The notes beneath the pieces were generated by a model. That model searched no databases. It saw only the letters and a program-made list of their open reading frames with translations, and was not told where the DNA came from. Shown piece after piece: positions 8,283-16,885 of a DNA stretch of 37,356 nucleotides (positions within the stretch are counted from its first letter, which is position 1; each line of letters starts with the position of its first letter). This DNA is from Cryomorphaceae bacterium. Its GTDB lineage: Bacteria > Bacteroidota > Bacteroidia > Flavobacteriales > Flavobacteriaceae. Made by a program: the position numbers and the translations under genes. Where the stretch lies: the NCBI GenBank assembly GCA_003331875.1, contig QOQA01000016.1, forward strand, positions 1-37,356, written 5' to 3'.

Positions 8283-8624
8283 ATGAAAAAGACATTACTA
8301 CTAATATTTTTGACGATTCCTATCTTTTTGTTTGCTCAAGAGCCAACAAAAAATCAGATAAAGAATGCTGAAAAAATTTCAAATTTTGTTGCGGAAAAGC
8401 ATTCGTTGAGTAAAAAAGATAAAAAGATTTTTTACGATGCAACATTAAATCAAATTGTTACAAATGCAGCCGAAATCAAGAAACAGGGTATTACTGATCC
8501 TGAGGCTAAAAAAGTAGTTTACAGAGAGGGTTACAACAACATAAGAGAAACTTTATCTAAGAAGTTTGGTAATCAAAAAGCCATGGCTCTTTTAAAGTCT
8601 GGTAATGAGGCACGAAGGCAATAG
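8283..8624 (+). CDS. Small secreted, lysine-rich helical protein of unknown function
   Basis: A 113-residue protein with a clear signal peptide (KKTLLLIFLTIPIFLFAQ). The mature part of about 94 residues is charged and looks almost entirely alpha-helical, with LSKKDKKIFYDATL, a GITDPEAKKVVYREGY segment and a C-terminal KKFGNQKAMALLKSGNEARRQ. There is no Cys after the signal. I do not recognise a family; the size and helical nature recall periplasmic Spy/CpxP-like proteins in a general way only. It starts two bases after the susD stop and is followed directly by a terminator, so it is very likely made together with SusCD. That suggests a role in glycan uptake or in envelope handling of those proteins. 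Confidence 0.75.
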   Translation: MKKTLLLIFLTIPIFLFAQEPTKNQIKNAEKISNFVAEKHSLSKKDKKIFYDATLNQIVTNAAEIKKQGITDPEAKKVVYREGYNNIRETLSKKFGNQKAMALLKSGNEARRQ

Positions 8625-8636
8625 ATGATTTAAATT

Positions 8637-8670
8637 AAAAAAAAGGAGGATTTTTCCTCCTTTTTTTTTT
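8637..8670 (+). terminator. Rho-independent terminator after susCD unit
   Basis: A stem AAAAGGAGGA / TCCTCCTTTT encloses a TTTT loop (8651-8654) and is followed by a run of T up to 8670. It separates the susC-susD-small protein unit from the sulfatase operon. Because the outer part is A-run against T-run, it could also work on the minus strand, but no minus-strand gene reads into it. Confidence 0.85.
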
Positions 8671-8680
8671 AAACTAAGCA

Positions 8681-8688
8681 TATCTTTA
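8681..8688 (+). promoter_or_regulatory. Possible -7 box of the sulfatase operon
   Basis: TATCTTTA matches the Bacteroidota -7 consensus TAnnTTTG at seven of eight positions. It lies 17 bases before the sulfatase ATG and just after the terminator, where a new promoter is needed. No TTG is visible at the -33 distance. The surrounding CATATCTTTATC resembles CATATCCTTATC upstream of susC (3343-3354). Confidence 0.4.
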
Positions 8689-8705
8689 TCTTAAATAACC
8701 CTCAT

Positions 8706-10208
8706 ATGATTTATAGTTCAATCAAAATATTTATTCTACGTTTATTTATATCAATTCCATTTTTAATGCATTTGTGTTCGAGTGCTCAAGAAAAACAAAA
8801 TATACTATTTATTGGTGTTGATGATATGCGACCATTAATTAATTCATATGGTTATCCACAAATGAAAACACCAAATCTTGATAAACTAGCATCGGAAGGT
8901 GTTCAGTTTGATCAAGCATATACTAATATTGCTGTTTGTGGAGCTAGTAGAGCCAGTATATTGACAGGTGTAAGAGGAAGTAAATCTAGGTTTGTTAAAT
9001 ATTACTCGCGAGCAGATGAAGATTTACCAAATGCTGTAACATTGGCTAAGCTTTTCAAAAGAAATGGCTACACGACAGGGTCAATTGGTAAAATTTATCA
9101 CGAATGGAAAGATAATCAAGATGAATGGGATATATATCGAAGTTTCAGGGAACAAAGAGATTATCAGAGTAAAAAAACCTTAAGATTAATTGAAAAGAGA
9201 AAAGAATCTAACCCAAATCAACCAAATAGTTTCATCGGACCGGCTTGGGAGTATGCTGATGTTGATGATGATGCATACACAGATGGTAGATTGACAAATT
9301 TTGCTATTAAAACACTGGAAGGTTTCAAGGAATCAAAGGAGCCTTTTTTTCTAGCTGTAGGTTATGTATCACCTCATTTACCATTTATTCAACCGAAAAA
9401 ATATGGAGATTTGTATAATGATAATGATTTGACAATTTCAATGGAAAAAACCATACCAATAAACGCACATAATAGAGCATTTCATAATTGGGATGAATTA
9501 AGAAATGGATATTTAGATATCCCTAAAAATGGTCCAGTTTCTTTAAAAACAGAAAAAGAGTTGATAAAAAGTTATTATGCAAGCATAAGTTATTTGGATG
9601 CCTTAGTAGGTAAATTGATAAAATCTCTTGATGATTTAGGTTTGAGAGAAAATACAACAATAGTATTTTGGAGTGACCATGGCTTTTTCCTTGGTGAACA
9701 CGGTTTTTGGTGTAAGCATCATACATTTCAGGAAGCAATTCATGTTCCGTTAATCATATCATCTCCAAATATGGCCAAAAATGAAAAAACTGATGCTCTA
9801 GTTGAATATGTTGATATCTACCCAACTTTAAGTGATTTAGCTGGTTTAGAGGCACCAGATTATATTCATGGTGAGAGTCTTGTTCCCATATTAAAGAACC
9901 CATCACAAAAATTTAAATCTGAAATATACAGCAGATATCAACAGAGAGAGGTTGTTCAAGACCTAGACTATTCATATCACGAAATTATTGGATATAATAA
10001 GTTTTTCAAAGACCGAAATGGAAATAATACACCATCACCAGACTCTAATGAAAAGGTTGTAGCTAAAATGTTATTTGATATGCGTACAGATAAGCTTCAA
10101 ACAATTGACATTTCAGATGAGCCCAAGTACAAAGAAATTGTTCAAAAATATTCAAGTAAATTACTTGATATGAGAAAAACCGCTAATCAACCAATTGTGA
10201 TTAAATGA
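8706..10208 (+). CDS. Secreted sulfatase, iduronate-2-sulfatase-like (S1 family)
   Basis: A 500-residue protein with an N-terminal signal (hydrophobic 8-23, likely cut after SSA27). The sulfatase signature CGASRASILTG begins at Cys78. This matches C-x-(P/A)-S-R, so Cys78 is the residue an anaerobic- or FGE-type maturase would convert to formylglycine. Metal ligands are visible in GVDDMR (Asp39, Asp40) and in WSDHGFFLGEHG near residue 322. The overall pattern (NILFIGVDDMRP, TPNLDKLASEGVQF, VALPYVSPHLPF-like segment) resembles iduronate-2-sulfatase relatives, but the substrate is not determined by this. Its presence in a xylan locus suggests removal of sulfate from a xylan-containing marine glycan. 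The stop overlaps the GH43 start by four bases. Confidence 0.93.
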   Translation: MIYSSIKIFILRLFISIPFLMHLCSSAQEKQNILFIGVDDMRPLINSYGYPQMKTPNLDKLASEGVQFDQAYTNIAVCGASRASILTGVRGSKSRFVKYYSRADEDLPNAVTLAKLFKRNGYTTGSIGKIYHEWKDNQDEWDIYRSFREQRDYQSKKTLRLIEKRKESNPNQPNSFIGPAWEYADVDDDAYTDGRLTNFAIKTLEGFKESKEPFFLAVGYVSPHLPFIQPKKYGDLYNDNDLTISMEKTIPINAHNRAFHNWDELRNGYLDIPKNGPVSLKTEKELIKSYYASISYLDALVGKLIKSLDDLGLRENTTIVFWSDHGFFLGEHGFWCKHHTFQEAIHVPLIISSPNMAKNEKTDALVEYVDIYPTLSDLAGLEAPDYIHGESLVPILKNPSQKFKSEIYSRYQQREVVQDLDYSYHEIIGYNKFFKDRNGNNTPSPDSNEKVVAKMLFDMRTDKLQTIDISDEPKYKEIVQKYSSKLLDMRKTANQPIVIK

Positions 10209-11254
10209 AAAAAATAATTTTTATAATATTCCTTGTGTCAAGCTTTAGTTTTGCACAAAAAAAATTTCTTAATGATCCATTAGTAACAGAAATATTTACT
10301 GCTGATCCCTCAGCACATATTTTTAATGGGAAAATCTATGTGTATCCATCACACGATATTTTACTTGATAACCCACCTGTTGATGATTGTGGAGGTAAGT
10401 ATGCAATGAGAGATTATAGGGTACTATCAATGAATTACGTTGGAGGACCAGTTACAATCCATGATGTTGGGCTTGATCTTAATGATGTTCCATGGGCTAA
10501 GCGACAGTTTTGGGCACCTGATGCAGCAGAAAAAGATGGCAAATTTTACCTATACTTTCCCACAAAAGACAATGATGATATTTTTAAAATAGGTGCGGCT
10601 GTGTCTGATAATCCTGAGGGACCATTTAAACCTGAGGATAATCCAATTCCAGGAAGTTACAGTATGGATCCTAGTGTATTTAAAGATGATGATGGATCGT
10701 ATTATATGTATTTTGGAGGTATATGGGGTGGTCAATTACAAAGATGGAATGAGGATAACGAGTATAAATCAGGTGAATGCGGAAATGAACTGCAAGATAG
10801 TGGTATTCCAAATGGTCCAGCAATATCTCCAAGAATAGCAAAAATGTCTGAGGATATGATCAGTTTTGCGGAGGATCCTAAGCCGGTAAGAATTATCGAT
10901 AAAAATGGGAATCCTATCCTTACAAAAGATCATGCAAGAAGGTTTTTTGAAGCTGCTTGGGTTCATAAAAAAGATGGGATTTATTATTTGAGTTATAGTA
11001 CTGGTAATACCCACCTAATTGTGTATGCCACCAGTGACAATCCGTATGGCCCCTTTGTTTATCAGGGTATAATTAATAATCCGGTAGATGGTTGGACTAA
11101 TCATCACTCAACCTTGAAGGTTGGTGATCAGTGGTATTTATTTTATCACGATACCCAAATTTCTGGAAAAGATCATTTGAGAAATGTCAAATTTACGGAG
11201 ATGTACCATAATGAAGATGGATCTATTCAAGAAATTTTTCCTCTAAAGAATTAA
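10205..11254 (+). CDS. Glycoside hydrolase family 43, beta-xylosidase or arabinofuranosidase type
   Basis: A 349-residue protein with a signal peptide ending FSFAQ (about residue 18), so probably periplasmic. The three acidic residues of the five-bladed propeller active site can be placed: Asp34 in FTADPSAH (general base), Asp155 in YSMDPSVF (modulator) and Glu249 in FFEAAWVH (general acid). The sequence around YVYPSHD and [20 protein letters not shown] looks like subfamily 1, which is known for xylosidases, but that assignment is from memory. It would release xylose or arabinose from xylo-oligosaccharides. The start codon overlaps the sulfatase stop (ATGA) and xylB follows after eight bases. 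Confidence 0.92.
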   Translation: MKKIIFIIFLVSSFSFAQKKFLNDPLVTEIFTADPSAHIFNGKIYVYPSHDILLDNPPVDDCGGKYAMRDYRVLSMNYVGGPVTIHDVGLDLNDVPWAKRQFWAPDAAEKDGKFYLYFPTKDNDDIFKIGAAVSDNPEGPFKPEDNPIPGSYSMDPSVFKDDDGSYYMYFGGIWGGQLQRWNEDNEYKSGECGNELQDSGIPNGPAISPRIAKMSEDMISFAEDPKPVRIIDKNGNPILTKDHARRFFEAAWVHKKDGIYYLSYSTGNTHLIVYATSDNPYGPFVYQGIINNPVDGWTNHHSTLKVGDQWYLFYHDTQISGKDHLRNVKFTEMYHNEDGSIQEIFPLKN

Positions 11255-11262
11255 ATTTTACA

Positions 11263-12744
11263 ATGTATAATATTGGATATGATTTAGGAAGCTCATCACT
11301 TAAAATAGCTTTAACTAAATCAGATTCAGGTGAAAAAGTAAAGCTTATTCAAGAACCTCAATCAGAGATGAGTATCTTATCGGAAAAGAATGGTTGGGCA
11401 GAACAAGATCCGAATTATTGGTGGGAATTAATTTGTTTAGGTACAAAAAGAATCATAAACGAGGCCAATATTAGCAGTGATCAAATTAATGGGATAGGTA
11501 TATCATACCAAATGCATGGACTTGTCATTGTTGACAAGGATGGTAATAGTTTACGTAATTCAATAATTTGGTGTGATGGTAGATCTGTTGATATTGGAAA
11601 TAAAGCATTTAAAGAAATTGGCAAAGAAAAATGCTGCTCTAACCTATTAAATTCACCCGGAAACTTCACCGCATCAAAACTTGCATGGGTAAAAAATAAC
11701 GAACCCAACACATACAATAAGATATATAAATATATGCTACCAGGTGATTTTATAAATTTTAAATTGACTGGTGAGATTAATTCAACTATTACGGGTTTAT
11801 CTGAGGGTATGTTTTGGGATTTTAAAGAAAATCGTGTGGCAGATTGGTTGTTAAATTACTATCAAATTGATTCATCAATGACGCCAAGCATTGTTGACAA
11901 TTTTAAGGATCAAGGATACGTCACAAAGTTGGCTACTGAAAAGACAGGGCTTCCTACAGGAATTCCAGTAAAATATAGAGCAGGTGATCAACCTAACAAT
12001 GCTGTTGCATTAAATGTTTTAAATGTTGGGGAAGTTGCTGCCACTGGGGGGACATCAGGTGTATTATATGCGTTAACAGATCAATTAAAATCAAAAGAGT
12101 CATTAAGAATAAATAATTTTGCTCATGTAAATTACTCACAATCTAATAAGGTAGTGGGTAAGTTGTTGTGTATCAATGGAGCTGGAATTCAGTATAAGTG
12201 GATTAAAAATTTAATAAGATCAAGATCATACACAGAAATGAATGAAAAAGCAGGTAAAGTAGAAATAGGCTCAAATAATTTACTTACTTATCCATTTGGA
12301 AATGGTGCTGAAAGAATTTTTGAAAACAAAAATATTGGAACACAAATTTCAAATTTAAATTTAAATATTCATAACTCAGATCATATGTGCAGATCAAGTT
12401 TGGAGGGTATTGCTTTTTCTTTTGTATATGGGATGGAAATTCTTATGAATGATAATTTCGAACCAAAGCTTATTAGGTCAGGTAATGATAATCTTTTTAG
12501 ATCAGAAATTTTCTCAAATACAATATCAACACTCTTAGATAAAGAAATTGAAATTCATGGTGTGACTGGCGCTTACGGTGCTGCAAGGGTTGTTAGTTTA
12601 GATGAAAATAATTTTGAATCATTTTCAAAAAATATCTCTAATAATGACTATATTAAGAGCTATGTTCCTTCTAAAAACAAGCAACAATATCAAGATTCTT
12701 ATGAAAGTTGGAAACTTAATTTAAACAATCTAATTAATCAATAA
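11263..12744 (+). CDS. xylB: Xylulokinase (FGGY family)
   Basis: A 493-residue cytoplasmic kinase of the FGGY fold, close to the usual xylulokinase length. The N-terminal phosphate motif [12 protein letters not shown], the substrate contact QMHG at 83-86, the catalytic aspartate region GDQPNNA (Asp242) and the [12 protein letters not shown] segment at 260-271 are present. The C-terminal [20 protein letters not shown] segment corresponds to the second nucleotide-binding half. It phosphorylates D-xylulose to xylulose 5-phosphate for the pentose phosphate pathway. The adjacent xylose isomerase gene (two bases downstream) makes xylulose the clear substrate among FGGY options. Confidence 0.95.
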   Translation: MYNIGYDLGSSSLKIALTKSDSGEKVKLIQEPQSEMSILSEKNGWAEQDPNYWWELICLGTKRIINEANISSDQINGIGISYQMHGLVIVDKDGNSLRNSIIWCDGRSVDIGNKAFKEIGKEKCCSNLLNSPGNFTASKLAWVKNNEPNTYNKIYKYMLPGDFINFKLTGEINSTITGLSEGMFWDFKENRVADWLLNYYQIDSSMTPSIVDNFKDQGYVTKLATEKTGLPTGIPVKYRAGDQPNNAVALNVLNVGEVAATGGTSGVLYALTDQLKSKESLRINNFAHVNYSQSNKVVGKLLCINGAGIQYKWIKNLIRSRSYTEMNEKAGKVEIGSNNLLTYPFGNGAERIFENKNIGTQISNLNLNIHNSDHMCRSSLEGIAFSFVYGMEILMNDNFEPKLIRSGNDNLFRSEIFSNTISTLLDKEIEIHGVTGAYGAARVVSLDENNFESFSKNISNNDYIKSYVPSKNKQQYQDSYESWKLNLNNLINQ

Positions 12745-12746
12745 TT

Positions 12747-14075
12747 ATGGCATTAATAGGTAACAAGGAATTTTTTAAAGGAGTAGATCAAATTAATTAT
12801 GAAGGCCCAGAATCAGATAATCCACTAGCATTTAAATATTACAATCCAGAATTGGTTGTTGCAGGAAAAACTTTAAAAGAACATTTTAAATTTGCTGTAG
12901 CATATTGGCACTCGTTCTGTGGAGTAGGAGCAGATCCATTTGGTGCTGGGACCCAAACCTTTCCTTGGGATCAATCAAGCGATCCTTTACAAGCTGCTAA
13001 AGACAAAGCTGATGCAGCATTTGAGTTTATTTCTAAAATGGGGTTTGATTACTTTTGTTTTCATGACTATGACTTGATTAAGGAAGCAGACACTCTATCA
13101 GAATCTGAAGAGAGATTAAATTTTATCACAGAATACATTAAAGAGAAAAAGAAAAAATCTGGAATAAAATTACTTTGGGGAACTGCCAATTGTTTTTCAA
13201 ATCCTCATTATATGAATGGTGCTGCCACTAACCCTGACTTCGACGTTGTAGCAAGAGCTGGAGCACAGGTTAAGTTGGCTTTAGATGCTACTATTGCGCT
13301 AGATGGTGAAAATTATGTTTTTTGGGGAGGTCGAGAGGGATATATGTCATTGTTAAATACAGATATGAGTAGGGAATTAGATCATATGGCTCAATTTCTA
13401 AAAATGTGCCGTGACTATGCTAGATCTAAAGGATTTAAGGGCACATTTTTCATTGAACCTAAGCCTATGGAACCATCCAAACATCAATACGACTTTGATA
13501 CTGCAACATCAATAGGGTTTTTAAAAGATTATGGCTTAGAAAAGGATTTTAAGATTAATATTGAGGTCAATCACGCTACCTTGGCTCAGCACACCTTCCA
13601 ACATGAATTAACTGTTGCTGCAAAATCTGGAATGCTAGGAAGTATTGACGCCAACAGAGGTGATTATCAAAATGGTTGGGATACTGATCAATTTCCAATC
13701 AATATTCAAGAAACTACTGAGGCTATGCTTGTTTTTTTAAATGCTGGAGGTCTTCAGGGTGGAGGTGTAAATTTTGATGCCAAATTACGTAGGAATTCTA
13801 CTGATTTAGAGGATTTATTTATTGCCCACATCGGAGGAGCGGATACTTTTGCAAGAGCTTTAATTATAGCAGATAATTTACTTAAAAATTCACCTATCTC
13901 TGAGATGTTGAAGAGTAGATATAAAAGCTTTGATTCTGGTAACGGAAAAAGTTTTGAGGATGGTAAATTAGTTTTAGAGGATTTATATAAATTGGCTAAA
14001 AGCAATGGTAAGTTAAAGCTTACAAGTGCAAAACAAGAGTTAATTGAAAACATATTGTTTAACTACATAAAATAA
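12747..14075 (+). CDS. xylA: Xylose isomerase
   Basis: A 442-residue protein of the class II xylose isomerase length. The signature residues are in place: His106 and Asp109 in FCFHDYDL, metal ligand Glu237 in FFIEPKPMEPSKHQYDFD, Glu273 and His276 in IEVNHATL, and Asp301, Asp312 and Asp314 in GSIDANRGD and WDTDQFP. It converts D-xylose to D-xylulose in the cytoplasm. The order xylB-xylA-symporter inside an operon that also carries xylanases means monomer catabolism is transcribed together with depolymerases. It lies two bases after xylB and five before the transporter. Confidence 0.97.
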   Translation: MALIGNKEFFKGVDQINYEGPESDNPLAFKYYNPELVVAGKTLKEHFKFAVAYWHSFCGVGADPFGAGTQTFPWDQSSDPLQAAKDKADAAFEFISKMGFDYFCFHDYDLIKEADTLSESEERLNFITEYIKEKKKKSGIKLLWGTANCFSNPHYMNGAATNPDFDVVARAGAQVKLALDATIALDGENYVFWGGREGYMSLLNTDMSRELDHMAQFLKMCRDYARSKGFKGTFFIEPKPMEPSKHQYDFDTATSIGFLKDYGLEKDFKINIEVNHATLAQHTFQHELTVAAKSGMLGSIDANRGDYQNGWDTDQFPINIQETTEAMLVFLNAGGLQGGGVNFDAKLRRNSTDLEDLFIAHIGGADTFARALIIADNLLKNSPISEMLKSRYKSFDSGNGKSFEDGKLVLEDLYKLAKSNGKLKLTSAKQELIENILFNYIK

Positions 14076-14080
14076 ATTAA

Positions 14081-15769
14081 ATGGAAGAATCAAAAACAAT
14101 TTTTGAAAGCCTTGACTGGGTAGTTTTAGGTTTATATTTTGCAATTTTAGTTGGTGTTGCTGTTTGGGTCGCATTACAAAAAAATAAAAATACTGAGGAT
14201 TATTTTCTTGCTGGAAGAAATGTTGGATGGTTTGTAATTGGTGCATCAATTTTTGCATCGAATATTGGTTCAGAGCACGTAGTTGGACTTGCTGGAACAG
14301 GTTTTTCGTCTGGAACCCCTCTTGCACACTACGAACTTCACGCATGGATTGTTTTGCTTTTAGGTTGGCTTTTTTTACCATTCTATATAAGAAGTGGCGC
14401 TTTTACAATGCCAGAGTTTCTTGAGAAAAGATTTGATAGTAGATCGAGGTGGTTCCTATCAGTTTTTTCTCTGTTTGCATATGTTCTAACAAAAGTTTCC
14501 GTAACAATATATGCTGGTGGTATTGTAGTCTCAGAACTATTAAATATTGATTTTTGGGTGGGTGCAATTGGAATTGTCATTTTTACTGGTGCTTACACTA
14601 TATTAGGTGGATTAAGAGCTGTTGTATACACAGAGACATTACAAACTGTTGTTTTAATCGTAGGATCTGTAATTATTACCTACCTTGGTTTTCAAGAAGT
14701 AGGTGGTTGGACTCAATTGACTGAGACTGTAACTCAAGCCAGTCCTGAACACTTTAATATGTGGAGACCATGGGATGATCCTGATTTTCCTTGGGCCGGA
14801 CTATTATTTGGTGGAACTATTGTTGGAATATGGTATTGGTGTACAGACCAATATATTGTTCAAAGAACTTTAGCTGCTAACAATATCACCATAGGTAGGA
14901 GAGGAGCAATATTTGGAGCTTATCTTAAACTATTACCTATCTTGATTTTTTTAGTTCCTGGTATTATTGCATTTGCACTAACAATTCAAAACCCAGAGGT
15001 TTTTAATGTAATGGATGCAAACGGAGTTCAAAAAGCAGATAGAGCATTTCCAATGCTTGTAACTACCCTATTGCCTGTTGGTTTAAAAGGATTGGTTGCA
15101 GGCGGGTTAATGGCTGCTTTAATGAGTTCTTTGGCATCTGTTTTTAACTCATGCTCAACTATATTCACAATAGATATTTATAAAAAAATCAGTCCAAATA
15201 AATCAGAAAAATTTTTAGTTAACGTTGGTAAAGTTGCAACTGTTGTTATAGTTGTTCTTGGAATTCTATGGATTCCAATTATGGAAAAAATTGGCGGTGG
15301 AGTTATGTATCAGTACTTGCAAAACGTTCAGGCATATATTGCGCCACCTGTAACAACCGTATTTTTATTAGGAATAATTTGGAAAAGAGTCAATGCACAG
15401 GCTTCAATTGTTACATTGTTTGCAGGACTATTTTTACTTATTTTAAGGCTTGGTTCAGAAATTTATTATCAACCTGAAATTACCTCTGGTATTTCTGTTG
15501 ATGGATTTCTATTTTTATTCGCAACTATTAACTTCTCCTACATGGCAATATGGATGTTTGCATTTTCAGTAGCTTTATGTATCACGGTCACAATGATGAC
15601 AGCAGAACCTGATTATGAAAGAATTAAGGGTCTATCTTTTGGAACTATTCCTGCTCACTTGAAGATAAAAAAAGAGAAGGACTATTCAAACGTTGATATA
15701 GTGCTTTCATTTGTTCTTGTACTTATAGTAATAGGAATTTGTGTATTTTTCTCCCCAGTTTTCTTTTAA
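14081..15769 (+). CDS. Sodium/solute symporter (SSS/SGLT type), probable xylose importer
   Basis: A 562-residue inner-membrane protein with about 14 hydrophobic helices. Family hallmarks include NTEDYFLAGRNVGWFVIGASIFASNIGSEH in the first helices, GGLRAVVYTETLQTVVLIVG in the middle, and ALMSSLASVFNSCSTIFTIDIYK, the sodium-site region of SGLT-like carriers. The family couples sugar entry to sodium, which suits a marine cell. Its place between xylA and two GH10 genes makes xylose or a short xylo-oligosaccharide the likely cargo. Gene order alone cannot distinguish between the two. Confidence 0.93.
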   Translation: MEESKTIFESLDWVVLGLYFAILVGVAVWVALQKNKNTEDYFLAGRNVGWFVIGASIFASNIGSEHVVGLAGTGFSSGTPLAHYELHAWIVLLLGWLFLPFYIRSGAFTMPEFLEKRFDSRSRWFLSVFSLFAYVLTKVSVTIYAGGIVVSELLNIDFWVGAIGIVIFTGAYTILGGLRAVVYTETLQTVVLIVGSVIITYLGFQEVGGWTQLTETVTQASPEHFNMWRPWDDPDFPWAGLLFGGTIVGIWYWCTDQYIVQRTLAANNITIGRRGAIFGAYLKLLPILIFLVPGIIAFALTIQNPEVFNVMDANGVQKADRAFPMLVTTLLPVGLKGLVAGGLMAALMSSLASVFNSCSTIFTIDIYKKISPNKSEKFLVNVGKVATVVIVVLGILWIPIMEKIGGGVMYQYLQNVQAYIAPPVTTVFLLGIIWKRVNAQASIVTLFAGLFLLILRLGSEIYYQPEITSGISVDGFLFLFATINFSYMAIWMFAFSVALCITVTMMTAEPDYERIKGLSFGTIPAHLKIKKEKDYSNVDIVLSFVLVLIVIGICVFFSPVFF

Positions 15770-15772
15770 CAA

Positions 15773-16885
15773 ATGAGATTTTTAATTTTCTTTTTACTTA
15801 CAACTAATTTAATTTTTACTCAAAGTAAAAATGCAATAAAAGATATTTTAATTAATAAAGAATATGACCCTGAATCTTTTTTTGTCGGTGCTACCATTGG
15901 TCACGATATGCTTTCAAAACCTAGTATTACCGATCTTTTTCTAAGTGAATTTACCTATCTAACACCTGCAAACTCTTTCAAGCAAACAGCGATACATCCT
16001 CGTCCCGGTGTTTGGAATTGGAAAAAATATGATGACTTTATTGATTTTGCAGAAAAAAATAATTTAATACTTAGAATTCATGGGCCAGTGAGTCCACAAG
16101 CATCAAAGTGGGCTAAAAATGATAATCGAACAAAGGAAGAGTTACTCAAAAATATGGAAGATTTTTTTACAGAGCTATGTATTAGATTAAACGATGAAAA
16201 AACTGTGAAATGGATGGATGTTGTAAATGAAACTGTACTGAGAAATGGTGATTGGTTTAAGGAAAAACCTGGTGATTCTGCATGGGAAAATCCATGGACT
16301 CAAATTGGTTTGAATGATGATGGCTTTCCAATATATATTATTAGAGCTTTCGAGATTGCTAACAAGTATGCACCAAATATAAAACTAGTTTATAATCACA
16401 ATGGTGGAATGGAAAAAAAAATGTGGGAAAAAGTAATGGAAACCATCTCATATCTTAAAAATATGGGTTTGAGAGTTGATGGTATAGGTTGGCAAGCTCA
16501 TATAAGAGATAAAAATGGTGTAGGCCTTGTTAAGGATGATTTAAATTATCTCTCATACCTTATTGACTGGACACATACAAATTCAATGGAATTTCATGTT
16601 ACAGAGCTTAATTATTGGTTAGACAACGAAAATCCTAAATCCTTATCTGTACAAAAAAGACAAGTTATCTCCTACAATAATATTGTTAACACATTAATAT
16701 CAAAAAAAAATAATGGTGTTGTCACTCTGAACTTTTGGGGATTATTTGATCGAAAAGGGCCTGGAGACTTTCCTAAAAATATTCTTAGTCTATATGACCA
16801 AAATGGTAATCCTAAACAATCTTTATATTCTTTAAAAAAATCACTTATCAATGAGAGTACTGGTTTAATTTTTGAAAAACGATGA
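15773..16885 (+). CDS. Divergent GH10 endo-xylanase-like enzyme, secreted
   Basis: A 370-residue protein with a signal peptide (about 1-17, LIFTQ) and a single GH10 domain. The acid/base Glu153 lies in MDVVNET and the nucleophile Glu278 in FHVTELN. Trp240 and His243 in GWQAH and Lys70 in ANSFK fit other conserved cleft positions. Unusual features: the highly conserved GHTLVWH motif is replaced by RIHGPVSPQ (His103 kept, the Trp and second His lost), and the Glu usually found before NxxK is Ala66. With no lipobox it is probably periplasmic or released. It starts three bases after the symporter gene and ends in a four-base overlap with the next GH10 gene, its paralog. Confidence 0.9.
   Translation: MRFLIFFLLTTNLIFTQSKNAIKDILINKEYDPESFFVGATIGHDMLSKPSITDLFLSEFTYLTPANSFKQTAIHPRPGVWNWKKYDDFIDFAEKNNLILRIHGPVSPQASKWAKNDNRTKEELLKNMEDFFTELCIRLNDEKTVKWMDVVNETVLRNGDWFKEKPGDSAWENPWTQIGLNDDGFPIYIIRAFEIANKYAPNIKLVYNHNGGMEKKMWEKVMETISYLKNMGLRVDGIGWQAHIRDKNGVGLVKDDLNYLSYLIDWTHTNSMEFHVTELNYWLDNENPKSLSVQKRQVISYNNIVNTLISKKNNGVVTLNFWGLFDRKGPGDFPKNILSLYDQNGNPKQSLYSLKKSLINESTGLIFEKR

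Noticed and set aside
14040-14381. 113-codon minus-strand frame across the xylA/symporter junction
   Set aside because: It overlaps the ends of two certain genes and is Gln/Leu-rich low-complexity sequence expected from antisense reading.
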